From positions 6,448,001 through 6,512,000 of the forward strand of contig CM034106.1 of the NCBI GenBank assembly GCA_019914945.1: a DNA stretch of 64,000 nucleotides. Direction: 5' to 3'. The position numbers and the translations under genes were made by a program. Below the pieces are notes generated by a model. That model had not been told where the DNA came from and did no database searches. It saw only the letters and a list, made by a program, of their open reading frames with translations. Positions 20,843 to 32,122 of this stretch are shown here, one piece after another (within the stretch, counting starts at the first letter, position 1; each line of letters opens with the position of its first letter). Source of the DNA: Typha latifolia (taxonomy: Eukaryota; Streptophyta; Magnoliopsida; Poales; Typhaceae).

Positions 20843-23340
20843 AATTCTGCTAGGGTATACAGATAATCAAGTGAGCTCCTTCAAGTCAAGAAATCCCAAT
20901 AGGTGATCACTAAAGAATATAACCTAAACTTATCAAATTTTAAATTCTTAATAGAAAAAATGTTTATGTTCTAAAGAAAATTACAATGCAACCTAATGTA
21001 TCAAACTACACCGTAGTGAAAGAAGGGAGGAATAAATCTTAGTTCAGTGTGAGTTTCAATATTAGAATTCCTCCACCTTCGCATATACGCGGCATCACGT
21101 ATCTTCTTGGCATTCCAAGGTACTTCAGCTTTAGTCTTGCTTCTTCAGCCTTTTGAAAACCTATAGATACAAAATAAGACAGTATTATTACTAGATGTAT
21201 TATCTGCATAATCAAGACCATACTTGTCTTTGCGTGTAATTGGGCATTGGGCATTCCAGATTTTATCAAGCATTATTTTCCCTTCTAGGAAGGTCGCTTA
21301 TTTTATTAGACACTCTCAATTCTGCTTAGCATCCTCTAGTTTATTTTCCATTCATTAAACTAAAACCCGCCATTACTAATTGTTTGTGATCTATTCTAGC
21401 CTTGTCCTCGGCTTTTAATTATGTAGCTTCTGACACCCTTTAACTTGGTCAAGAGCTTTAGTCATCTTTAATCTGTATGACTAATGATATGTTCTTTGTA
21501 TCTCTGAATCATATTCGACCTATCCGAGTCTCCTTCTGTCTCGACATATATTAAGACATAATTCTTCAAAATCTAATATGGATACAATAAGTAAAAAGCC
21601 AATTCAACATGTTAAGTCAAGTGTTCTTTAAAAGTCTCTCAAAAAGATAATACAACGACTCTCGAGGATTAGTTTAAACCTCATTTTATACCTCTTCCAA
21701 ATAATATACAATAAGCCATTCAAAACTTTCTACGAAAGTTGCAGATTTGTAAAGATCCATATATGTGTTCTCATTTTCGTACATTTATTTCTAAATTGAT
21801 TAGAATATGTCTTCCAACTACTTCTCGGACTATTTGGTTTGATCTCTTTTAAAGGCATGACTTTCTCCTAAAATTATCCATATTCTTCATCCTAAAATTT
21901 CTCTGTGCATACTCAGCACACAAAGATTGGGAGCAATTTAATTTACACAATCCGAATATTTTAAAATACATTACCAATAAAATAAAACCTCACGGTGATG
22001 TAAAGAAATCACAAGCTCGGAGGCGAGCGGTCTCGAACTAATAAATCATTGCAAGAGAAGAAGAAAAAGATGCAATTTGGTGTACGGAAGCACGAGAGGA
22101 TGTGCGCAGTTGGGTTGGGTTTAGCATAATTTGCAAATTCCAGTAAACTTGCAAAAAATATCTCATGGTTTCTGTTGCCTTTTGAAGGGTTTTCTTTTCT
22201 TTTCCTTTTTTTTCATTTGGATTTGATCACTTTACATGGTGTTCTATCACCGGATCTATTTTATTGACCTATTTGTAAAGTACCATCTTGAATGCTGGAA
22301 GTATATATTTAGTGATCAAAGAAGGGCTCTTAGTTGCAATAAATTAATAAGAGAATCCGAACTTGCAATTACATCTGGTTATGCATGGATAAAATATGAT
22401 TGCACATGTAATTTATAAAGAGACTTTTTCATTAGTAATAGTTTTACTTAAAACTCTTTAAACTATCATAGGTTTTCATGTATACTTTCTTTAAAATCTT
22501 TTTTTTTTTACTATATACACCCTCCGAATTAAAAAGTTTATAGTTTAGAGATCAATATATAAATGCATTTTTTTTAATTCAAAGGGATATATGTGGATAT
22601 TTTTTCTTGGTTAATAAGATGTATGCAGGTATCAAAAAAAGCTAAGAAAGTGTATGAGAAAAACATATATAATTCAGAAAGTCATAAGTTGAATTATCTC
22701 TTAATTTAAATTTACAAATAGATTATGAAAATGATAACTAGACTTTTTCATTAGCGATTTTCCTGATGTATAAAACATTGACTCGGCTATATCTTTAAGC
22801 GAGAGCAGTAGCAAGAATGCATTTAACCTGGGCATGAACAGTGCTGATTAGATGGCCTTTGCATGTCGAAAAGTGATCTACCCGGGGATTAAATTATAAA
22901 AAATGATTCAATATTTACTTTTAATTTCTCTCTTCTTATCCAAGGATTGAAATTGTATAATATTATATAAAATTACTAGTTAGTTAGTATGACAGGAAGT
23001 ATCGGTCACCTTTTTACTTATGGGTAAATACTCTCTTTTTCCTCTCCTACATGGCCTATAAATCAAAAAAAAAATTGTTCTATAAAAATAACGTAAAGAT
23101 ATAGGAAGTCAATTATTAGCTTTGATTTTGAAATTTCTACTTGTTTGACTCTATATATAAATGCCGGGTACAATAAATTCTAGGACTAACCCTAAAGGTT
23201 TATACGACCTGAATTAGAATTTATCTTAGATGCTTACATTATTTAATTAGACTTGTCTTAGTGGCTTATATGACTTAACGAGACTTGTCTTAAAAACTTA
23301 CATAAACATGAATCAATTAAAAAATAAATATGCTTAATCC
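20843..23340. other. AT-rich non-coding stretch
   Basis: No gene supported. The minus strand at about 21000-21170 shows a short protein-like phrase (QKAEEARLKLKYL, then NAKKIRDAAYMRRW in a shifted frame) that might be a decayed exon, but I recognise no family. 21600-21900 has LTR-like leader text (tttctacgaaagttgcagatttg) without clear ends. Confidence 0.4.
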
Positions 23341-24540
23341 ACCGAGTTTAATATCCTTATGATGCGATCTCATCTGACTTAGTTCGTATCATTGAGATTC
23401 AATTCAAAATCTAAGTTATAATATTTTAATTGATGAATTTTAGTTTAAGTAGGAGAAATGGTCTGTACTAAAATATATTCTCCTACTTAATTAAAAAATT
23501 TTAATCAAAGTAATTTAACTTAAATTTTGAATAGAATCTCAATTATTTAAATCTCATATCTGTTGTATAAATTTCTCAATAAATACTATGAGTTATTTGA
23601 TTTCTTATCTCTCCACACTTTTATGGGACTAAATTAACTAGCTACATTGTTAGATAAATAATATTAGTTTGTTTTATCGAGATTAAAATTATCAAAAACA
23701 GCTCTATTTTGTTTTTATTGTCATTCACACTGTAGCACATAGATAAAAATCTCAAAAGTACCTTGAGTTAATTTGATCCTAACATCAAATAATCTCAATA
23801 TAGAATACTTCATTAATTTTGAAAATAAAAAGAAACTTAAAATACCCATAATTTAACTTTAAAATATACTTTTAATTTATTTATTTGTATTATAATATGA
23901 TTGAGATTGGATCTAATTGTCTCTGAGTTGAATTACTTTTGTTTTCAAAGAATAAGAATTATGGCTGTCATATTCGAATACAGAGAAGTCGCATTCGAAC
24001 GCCTTATTCAAACGCCTACATGTGTTTGCAAATACAAAGAACACGATTTGCCCATTTAAATGTCTACATATGTTCGCAAATACATAGAACATATTTTGCC
24101 CGTTTGAACGTGCCCCAATTCCTTTCAAACGCAATCGGCGAGAATGTATTGTTTCTAGGATTACTTTTGGTTTGTTTTGCTTGTTAGGTTAGTCTCTAAA
24201 TATGTGGAAAGTAATCTTATTATGGTTATTGAATAAATTGAGTTTCTTCTGCAAATATTCTCCTCTCCTTCTCCGGCTACGCTGCCTCTAATCCCGTCGC
24301 CGGAATACCACCATTAGTTTATTCGACTTTCATATGCTATTGTGATAATATCTTTCGATCTGGCTATCTGATTCGAGTGAAATTATATCTTTCCTAGGGC
24401 TACAATATATCAAGTTTCACGTTGATCCAACTATTAGATCAATTAGAAAATATATCAAAAAAAAATCCGTACAAATTTCTACTCAAAACTGGTCGTGAGT
24501 CGAATCAAGCCTTCTTAGTATCATACTTTAACCTCAAAAA
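23341..24540 (+). mobile_element. Decayed LTR fragments
   Basis: 23350-23395 resembles the start of the TGATGCGAACC LTR family in degraded form. 23960-24135 is a cluster of CATTCGAACGCC-like motifs. This is followed by a GGTTAGTCTCTAAATATGTGG promoter-like block and a CT-rich leader (24250-24310) like those of the other GTTCGAACGC-bearing LTRs. No clear ends or target duplication were found. Confidence 0.5.
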
Positions 24541-27176
24541 TATTATTGAAGACATATAAAAATCATTTTATATTTATAATTATTTTAATGCAATTAACTA
24601 TTAAAAAATTTAGCACATAAGAGTACTCCAAATCGGAAGGCAGCATGCGGTGCCAATTGTGAACTAGTATGGCAAGCCCACTTTTTGTCAGCATGCTACA
24701 TGTGATTTAAATGAACTCTTTATTTGTTGTCAACATGCTGCGTTGGATTAGGAGACCCCCTTCTAGACTATAAAGACCATTACTGAAGGCATCCTTCTCT
24801 TACTCAAAAAATATCAAAATTATAAAATATCTCTATGTGTTTCACAAGGCCAATAAGGCATAGATTGGCTCCCAAACCTTAGGCCGCTCCCATAGCTTTG
24901 GTTGAACTTTCGTTCGAAATTTTTTCACCCATGCCTTTCCACTTTTGTGCCTAAATTTGGGCTTTTTGTAATTATGGAAGCTACTCTTAAATACTAATCT
25001 TTTTTTGTTGTCAAAAAAAATCCCACTTTTCGATGGAGATGTACAAGTTGGAGACTTTGGGCAGCACGCCCTTGGGTTCCCAAACCACGGAAGGAAGGAA
25101 GATACTTAAAAATTTTTTGTTGGAATTTGGAGTGCTAATGATACGATAGAGCTGTAATTTTGTTCCGGTGTATCATCAACTCCTAGGACTAGGAGAGGTC
25201 ATGTCCCCCCCTCCTTGGCTCTTCGTTTGATGGTCTTGCCATTTTGGAGCTGCAATCCCTTGGCACAAAGCTGGGCCTCAAAGAATCCACCATTTTGCTT
25301 GATAGTTCCATGTGGATTTGTGTTGATCGAAATTGCATTTATCATTTAATTCATACCTTTCCTTTCTCTCTAAGGACCAATTTCAAGGTTATCAAATATA
25401 TTGCACCAGGCTCAACGGCTAGCATCAATGATTTGGGTCCTAACGCCAATCAAGAGGTTAGTAGGAATTCAAATCCCTGTAACTAATTGCAGCGAGTGTG
25501 TTTTATTTGGAGTAATTTTATGTGAACTTATGTTGCTGTTTGGGAAAAGAAAGAAAATCATTCTACAGATATGATCTGGTAGTGTAAATTTTGTAATAGC
25601 AAATCTATAAATATAAAACACTAAATATATATAACGTACAATCTGGGAAATCATATATAGTTAAGTCACATTAATTGTGCAAGATCAGGTATGCAAATAA
25701 ATCAAATAAAAGTCAGAAGACAAGTAAATCAACATAAAAGAATTTAGGACCCTATTTAGAAAGTTAGAATGTATCACTAATGAAAACTTAAGCGGTGGTC
25801 AAGCAACATAAAGATGTGTACATAACATAATAAAATATTCATAAGTTTGATCAGACTTTAAGTAATCTCCTACTCGGTTTCTCTTTATCAAGTTTAATTT
25901 TTATTTAATTTTTCTAAACCTAGTAGGACTTGGTTTCATAAACTAACTCGGATTTGGTCTTTGATTTTTAACTTTTAATTTTGACTTGGGGTTTTTATCT
26001 TTCATATCTCTAAATCTAGTTAAATTAGGAACCTTATCTTCTACAAACTTTTAACATATTTGAGGTAGAATAGATTTAGAAGAATAAATAGTTGGGAAAG
26101 TGATTAAAATAATTTTTGCATCCAATTTTTCTTTTTTCATTCACTCACTTGAAATTTGATATTTTGCAACCAAGTGATTTCTTATATGACATAATCCCTG
26201 AATAATGCACCATATATGTGTTCATTACTAATGGGACACATTATCTTTTATCAATTTTTTTTTTTATATTTGTCGTTGATACTTGAGTTACTGTTATACT
26301 TGTCAATATTTCTTGATATTTGCATAATTTGGTTTTTTTTTTTTCATATCACAACTAACATTTTAGTCTTATTTTTAACCTCCTTTCTGTACCCTATTTG
26401 AAGAAAATTACCTCATATTGATTACCATTTATTCACAAGGAATATTGTTGATATATTGAAATGGCTATATGTGAATTATCTGTCGCCACTACGCCCTTTT
26501 ATATACATAATATCTTCTTCTATTACTGAAATAATCGGTGTACGTTTTCTCATTGCCCACTAAAATAGCCTTATACTTGTGTCATAAGTACACATAGAAG
26601 AACAGAACAAAACCAAGAAGAATAAATAAATAAAAAATATAACAAAGAAAGATTAAACTTGAATTCAGAAAGGCTATTAAACAGTGCAAGACTAGTACAA
26701 ATCCTATGTACTGTAACCTTATGAACATATTAACAAACTACAGGCACCCACTTCACAATAAAGATAGTACGTACGTGCATGAATGTTCAACTTAAATGGC
26801 TCTTCTCATTCTTCCATGTACTTTGGCACTCACCTCATGGTTATTAAATTAATTAGTACAAAAACTAGAGCAAAAGAAAAGGAGGAAACCCTTCCATGTG
26901 TTGATATGTGGACAATTAATATCAAAATATAGTAAAATAAGTGGGTAGTTTTTGCAAAACCCTAGCCCAACTAAAATCCACCACCTCTCTTTCCTCGTAG
27001 CATGCATGGCGGCAGACAGGCTCAGAACACTCGTATCTTTCATCCCACGCAATGCCAAATCCTTCAACACTGATAAGGACAAGTTTTGATCCCTCCCAAG
27101 TTCCACAAGTATAATTCTAGATTTAAAAGTACAGCTTATTAATAGTGGCTTTGACCAATCTATTGAATTCTAAGCT
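24541..27176. other. Intergenic, nothing recognised
   Basis: AT-rich sequence with no supported gene. Short frames (for example 25244-25486 plus, 26849-27106 minus) lack codon bias, domains or splice context that would support them. Confidence 0.5.
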
Positions 27177-27185
27177 TATAAAAAG
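27150..27185 (+). promoter_or_regulatory. Core promoter of the RGF-type gene (TATA box, W-box/CCAAT)
   Basis: TATAAAAAG at 27177-27185 lies about 100 bp before the start codon at 27284. Just upstream is TTGACCAATC (27151-27160), which holds a TTGAC W-box core and a CCAAT element. The assignment is by position and consensus only. Confidence 0.5.
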
Positions 27186-27283
27186 CCCATAAATCTTTCC
27201 TTATACTGACCTCCTTAATTTCCCGTTTTGTTACACTTTGTGTGACAGACATACCTAAAGTTAGTTCAGAATCAGTCACCATT

Positions 27284-27842
27284 ATGATGCAGATAAGCAT
27301 GGTGAGCATTTTAGTGGGTCTCTTGTTTATTACAGCTCAAGGAGGTAGTACTCATTTTCCCCTAGTGAAAGTTATTTACTGAAAGTTAATTACTTCTCCT
27401 TATTGATCATTAATTTGTTTCAGAAGTTGTCATGGCTACTAACAGCCAGAAGACCTTCGAAAGTAACAAGGTACCCTTGTTATTAATTTTGAAACATATG
27501 TCTTCAATTCCTTGTAAGAGGTTAGTTTTATGAGCTTAATTGCCTTATTTATAGGAGCTCCGCAGCGAGGCCAAGATTGTTGAGGAGATGGCCAGCAAAT
27601 GGTTTAGAGGAAGAAAGATGAGTATGGGTGATGCATTCAAGGAGATGAAAGCTAATGAGAAGAACTCAGCTGCAAACTTCGAATCTGTTGGAAAATTTGG
27701 GCATGGAGGAAAGAGAGGTGTGAGTTCGAATTGCGAATCGAATAGTAAAACCCTTCCTTCAACTGATCTCTATTTTGGTGGCTTCATACCTTTCGCTTCG
27801 GATTACCGTTCACCTAAAAACCATCCTCCGAAGAACAACTAA
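27284..27842 (+). CDS. RGF/GLV/CLEL peptide precursor, proximal form (131 aa, 3 exons)
   Basis: Secreted signalling peptide precursor of the root meristem growth factor family. In this family a ~13-residue Tyr-sulfated C-terminal peptide is released and bound by RGI/RGFR leucine-rich-repeat receptor kinases to control meristem activity and gravitropism. Exons: 27284-27344, 27424-27470 and 27555-27842, with GT-AG introns and phases that fit. Residues 1-20 form a hydrophobic signal peptide (MVSILVGLLFITA core). The variable middle is charged (EEMASKWFRGRKMSMG...). The precursor ends exactly with DYRSPKNHPPKNN (residues 119-131), matching the family pattern DY...P..HPP.N with the sulfation motif Asp-Tyr at its start. 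The splice donor at 27718 inside exon 3 allows a second form (see next entry). Which Arabidopsis member is closest I cannot say. Confidence 0.85.
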
Positions 27843-28963
27843 GCGAAGGCTAGCTATTACAGCTTAAGAGATTCCAAAATAGTGTCTTTTTTTCTTTTTT
27901 ATTTTTTATTTTTGTTTCTTCAGGTTATGACTTTAGTGGTCTAATTTTCTCCATATATGTTTATATGAGTAAAATTAAGGAAAGAAAAATACTCACTAGT
28001 CTGTCTGTGTTCTAATTTGTCTTCATATGTCTAGAATCACATTTGTAGAGAAGAACATCTTATTATATGCCTTTTATGCACATTATTATTTATGTTGCTC
28101 TTTAGTGAGATCACGAATGTGGTCTGAAGCTACTCTCACAGCTGTTTGAGAAAGAAAGCTACTTTCTGTTCTGAATGCAGGAACCATTAAGAACTACTCT
28201 TCAAGTAATTGTGCATTTGGGTCATCAAACATAAAGGTAAATAATATCTCTCTCTCTCTCTCAACAAGTAGAGCAGAAAACATGATTTGTTAGGACTTCA
28301 AAATAGTTACTCTCTTTTCAAATAATTAAATAGTTATTTAATATTTGATTACCCAATATTCAATGCTTGAAAAGAATCCCTAAGGCTTAGGTTGTTAGAT
28401 AACATATAAATAACTTCTTTCATATATGCCTTAACACGTACGCCCCTCAGGTGCAGCTCATACATGAACAAATAAAAGATCGATTTTAGCTCACAACCTT
28501 TACAGAAACAGATTCTGATATAATGTAATTAGCCTTTTCTTTTTCTTTTCTAACCGTCATGAGTTTAAACCAAGATCAAACTTAGATTAATCCAGATTTT
28601 CCTAGTGTTTGTTCTCCTATTATTTACACTCTATCAACTGCATGCTAAGTTAACTTCATTAATTTTCACCAGGAGCCTAATAGCTCCATATTGAAGTCAA
28701 GGGCATTATCCAACCTCAGCACGGAAACTAAAGAGAATGCCCATGAACGAGTAAAAATTTCAAATGCTCAAGAAAGTATACCTCCGGTATCTCAAGTCTC
28801 TAGATCTCAGAAAGAATTTAGACTCCCTGATTCTTGCAAATTTCATGATCAAATACCGAACACTGAGAAACAGAAGCTTCTGGTGGCCACTGCTGAAATT
28901 TTCCGATTGCTCAACAAGGACTACCACGACAAGCCTCGTCGCCATCCTCCAGTCAACAATTGA
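27284..28963 (+). CDS. RGF/GLV/CLEL peptide precursor, distal alternative form (predicted 205 aa, 5 exons)
   Basis: Shares exons 1 and 2 and the first 163 bp of exon 3 with the proximal form. It then uses an internal donor (AGAGAG|GTGTGAG, intron from 27718), an exon at 28181-28236 (acceptor ATGCAG, donor AAAG|GTAAAT) and a last exon at 28673-28963 (acceptor CACCAG, stop TGA). Phases match throughout (1, then 0), with no stop. The last 14 residues are DYHDKPRRHPPVNN, a second RGF/GLV-type peptide with the Asp-Tyr start and HPP.NN end. KSRALS at about residues 117-122 resembles the R-x-L sites cleaved by subtilase SBT6.1 in related precursors (inference). The distal exons have no signal peptide of their own, so they make sense only when spliced to the upstream exons. 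Splicing is predicted and was not observed. Confidence 0.68.
27843..28180 (+). other. 3' UTR of the proximal form / intron of the distal form
   Basis: AT-rich, T-rich after 27880, with no coding signal. If both forms exist, this segment is retained as 3' UTR in one and removed in the other. Confidence 0.5.
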
Positions 28964-29580
28964 TGACCCCTTCGACAATGATATATATTAATGTTGATCC
29001 TTAGTTTAATTATGTCAACAAAAAAAAAAAAAGAAAAAAGTTTTGCATGTACACTAATGGCTTTAGTTTCCTTTATCATAATGTTTTGTAATGATCATAT
29101 TATAAGGAGTTCGCAATCCTTTCACTATAACTCCTTTTCTGCCATATTCTAATTAAAGTTGTTTTTAATAGGGCTGCCTCCAAAATATCTCTTATTCTCC
29201 CGTGAAGGCCGTAAAGAATTGGCTTTTGTGTGTCCTCCTTTTTTTATTTATTTTTATTTTGTGCACGTTCTTGAAAACTTGAAACCCGGTTAAATTGTTA
29301 AAGAGTGTTGTTTTATTAAAAGGTTTTATTATTGTGACGTAGAGAGAATAATATCACACGTAACTCAGCTAAAATTAGCTAAAAATATTATATGCAAAAT
29401 AATTAGAAATGATAGGGCTTATTGCCGATCTCCGATACTGCTTTGTTGTGCTAAAATTTAAATGGGTGGAACATAGCGGAAGCAATTTCAAACCCCCACA
29501 AACAAATTCAATAGGATAACAAAAGATTAAGATAAATTAAATATTAACAAAGCTAACATTAATATCAAATGAGAGATCCA
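28964..29580. other. 3' flank of the RGF-type gene, then non-coding
   Basis: Contains an A-rich run at 29021-29040 and AATAAT/TTGTAATG text compatible with polyadenylation. No gene seen. Confidence 0.4.
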
Positions 29581-30690
29581 CAATCAAGATGCTAGATGTA
29601 GAGATCTTCAAATACCTAATCAAATAAAAAATAAGTAACTCCAAAATATATGCAAATCGCAAAGAGTAAAGAGAGAGACAAAATTTACGTGGTCCAGCAA
29701 TGTGCCTATATATCCACGAGCGGTACAAAGCTTTAATTCATTTATCCAATACAAAAAGAGATGCAAATACAAAGGGAAATCCATAATCAAGATGCTAGAT
29801 TTAGAGATCTTTAAATACCCAATCAAATTACAAAATAACTAACTGCAAATTATATGCAAATCACAAAGAATAGAGAGAGAAAGGCAAGATTTATGTGGTT
29901 CGATGATGTGCCTACAACTACCGTCGAGTAGTGCAAAGCTTTAATTCACTTATGCAATGCAAATAGAGATGCAAATACAAAGGGTTTTCCCTCTCTAATC
30001 TCTCTCAAATTCAATAGAGATTGCCCTCTCATATAGCCCTCTCCTCATGCAAAAGCTTCTCACATTTTCTCTCTTACAACTTGCACCCACACCAAACCCT
30101 AAAACCCAACTTATCTGTTTATAAGGCTGACTTGAGGCTGAAGAAAAAATCTCATAGGCTATTCGAATGAATGGACGACGTTCAATCGCTCGAATGCCTA
30201 TACACTGCTGGTAACACGTTAGGCAGGCCATTCGAACGGGTGGACGATGTTTGAAAACCTGTTCATCGCTACAAACGAACATGTGGATGGTGTTCGAACG
30301 GCAATGCACCAATGATTACCTGTTTGAATGCCTTTAGAACATTGGGCCCTTCCAAACTCTTAGTTATTCGAATGTCCGAACATCTTATCTTGTTCGAACG
30401 GATTGACGTCATTCGAGCTTCATCACAGAAATTTGAAACTTCGGCACATAATTGTGAAACATTAGCAATCTGCAATTAATGAATGTCATTAACCCGTTCG
30501 AATGACTTTCTTGATTCGAGCCAATTTTTAATACTTATGAATTAAGTCAACAATGCTATTATAATAATTAGATTATAAGAAAATAACTATATATTCAAAG
30601 GGGATAAATAATAGCTTAAGTTATGTGGTTCGCAATTTTCAAGTTAAGATTTAAAGACTCTTTCAATTAATATCCTGGGAGCATGAAATC
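29330..30690 (-). mobile_element. Probable decayed LTR (copia-like) with ATTCGAACG motifs
   Basis: Includes the 203-bp duplication, a leader-like CTCTCTAATCTCTC block at 29990 and a cluster of CATTCGAACGG-type motifs at 30160-30510. Orientation and ends are uncertain, and no target duplication was found. Confidence 0.4.
29582..29985. repeat. Two tandem copies of a ~203-bp unit
   Basis: AATCAAGATGCTAGA starts at 29582 and again at 29785. The two copies run in parallel (gcaaatc[g/a]caaagagta, gtggtccagcaatgtgcc / gtggttcgatgatgtgcc, gtacaaagctttaattca) at roughly 85% by eye. The text resembles the leader region of Ty1/copia LTRs. Confidence 0.85.
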
Positions 30691-30739
30691 AATTATTTAA
30701 AAATGAGTAGGACTGGTTTTTACATCTATGTAACTAAAT

Positions 30740-31644
30740 TGATACGATTCCCCCTTTTGGGTCAAGGCTCGATCTATTCCGATTTTCAGATTGGGACAGG
30801 ATTTGATATAGAACTTTGAAAATAGATTTCGAACGATGCTGTCGTCGGGTGGACATGAGATTTTGATATGTCGTATCCTCGGAAAAGAGCTTTTCAAAAA
30901 ATCAAGTTTTAAATGAATCGAATGTAGAGATCTCGAGATATCGTCTGATTAGTGGACAAACGTCAGGGGGTCTCTCTTAGGATCCGTGGATGGTGGCATG
31001 AGATCCTAGATGATGGTGGATGGTGGTTGACCGGCATTAATAGGGTGGCACCGGTGAATAAGTGGTGGTGGTGGAAGGGTTATGGGTGATGAAAGGGTTA
31101 GGGCAAGTGTTGGATAGATTGGAAAAAGGGAGAGGAGTAGGTCGCCCCTAAGGGACTAGGGTGATTGGCCAGTCGAGGGAAGCTAGAAGCGACGTCGCCG
31201 AGGATCGAGAGAACGGGAGTGAAGAAGACGAAGGAGACAAGGCAAAAACTCAATTCATCAATAATGACTCCATGGTTGCCATCCACACCTTTCGAGGCTA
31301 ACCAAACAATTCAAAATAATTCTAAATAATACATTTTTGCTGACCGCGTTCGAACGCGCCCGATTGTGTTCGAACGCACATATTTCTCACTTCTCTGGAT
31401 TTGCGAACGTGATGCAGGCGTTCACAGCGCATTCGAACGCACAATTCACACTCTCTGGATGTGTGAACCTGATGTAGGTGTTCATAAACACGTTTGAACG
31501 CACTTCACGCGCGTTCGAATGCGACATATAGAAAACTTATTATTATTATTATTATTTTAGAATTAAACACTAAAATAAAAGAAAAAGACATTCCTAAAGT
31601 GTATCCATGCTCGAGACGACATCGGTGAAATCCGAATCGTATCA
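30740..31644 (-). mobile_element. Solo LTR (905 bp), target duplication TAAAT
   Basis: The minus strand begins TGATACGATTCGG (31644) and ends GAATCGTATCA (30740), the same termini as the LARD-like element. TAAAT at 30735-30739 and 31645-31649 is a perfect 5-bp duplication. Its leader (gtctccttcgtcttcttc..., 31180-31250) and GGTTAGCC block match 6060-6240. The end region GAGCCTTGACCC...CGTATCA resembles the 42-bp unit of the LARD-like LTR. It was formed by LTR-LTR recombination after insertion. GTTCGAACGC motifs lie at 31340-31520. Confidence 0.92.
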
Positions 31645-31649
31645 TAAAT

Positions 31650-32122
31650 AGTTTTGTGAAATATACTATGTATTAGGAGTGAGCAGAATTGAGTTTTGCT
31701 ATCTATATATTTAAACAAATGAAATATGTTTTGCACCTATCACTAAGTAGAATTGATATATACACTAAAGAATTATTTTCCCAAACATGCTATGCAATGG
31801 ATTTGGATTTAATATGAATTCTCTATTTGATATTTGTACATTTCTTGCCCAATGCAAATGTTTTCATCTCTATTTTGCAAGAGTTTGGTTTTATATATCG
31901 CTTGGTTAATTAATTTGATAATATTATATATATTTGAATGAGTGCTCTATTACCTGTCATATGCAAAGAGCTATTATAATTTGTTGATTTTATACTAAGA
32001 ATAAGCAGCATTGTACAGCTATATGTTAGATTATGGGCTTAAAAGTTATTATTTGAGTCATTTGATAGGAACCATTTATTAAAATGGGTGGTTAGTAGAT
32101 GAATAATAACATGTGATCACAC
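31650..32122. other. AT-rich, nothing recognised
   Basis: No coding or repeat structure that I can support. It may belong to the flanking copia relic. Confidence 0.4.

Noticed and set aside
21039..21269. Possible decayed exon on the minus strand
   Set aside because: Only a short protein-like phrase that needs a frameshift, and no recognisable family. Kept as a remark in the intergenic entry only.
25244..25486. 80-codon plus-strand frame
   Set aside because: No domain, no splice or promoter context, and composition like the flanks.
26849..27106. 85-codon minus-strand frame next to the RGF gene
   Set aside because: No signal peptide or RGF-like tail and no homology recognised. Probably chance.
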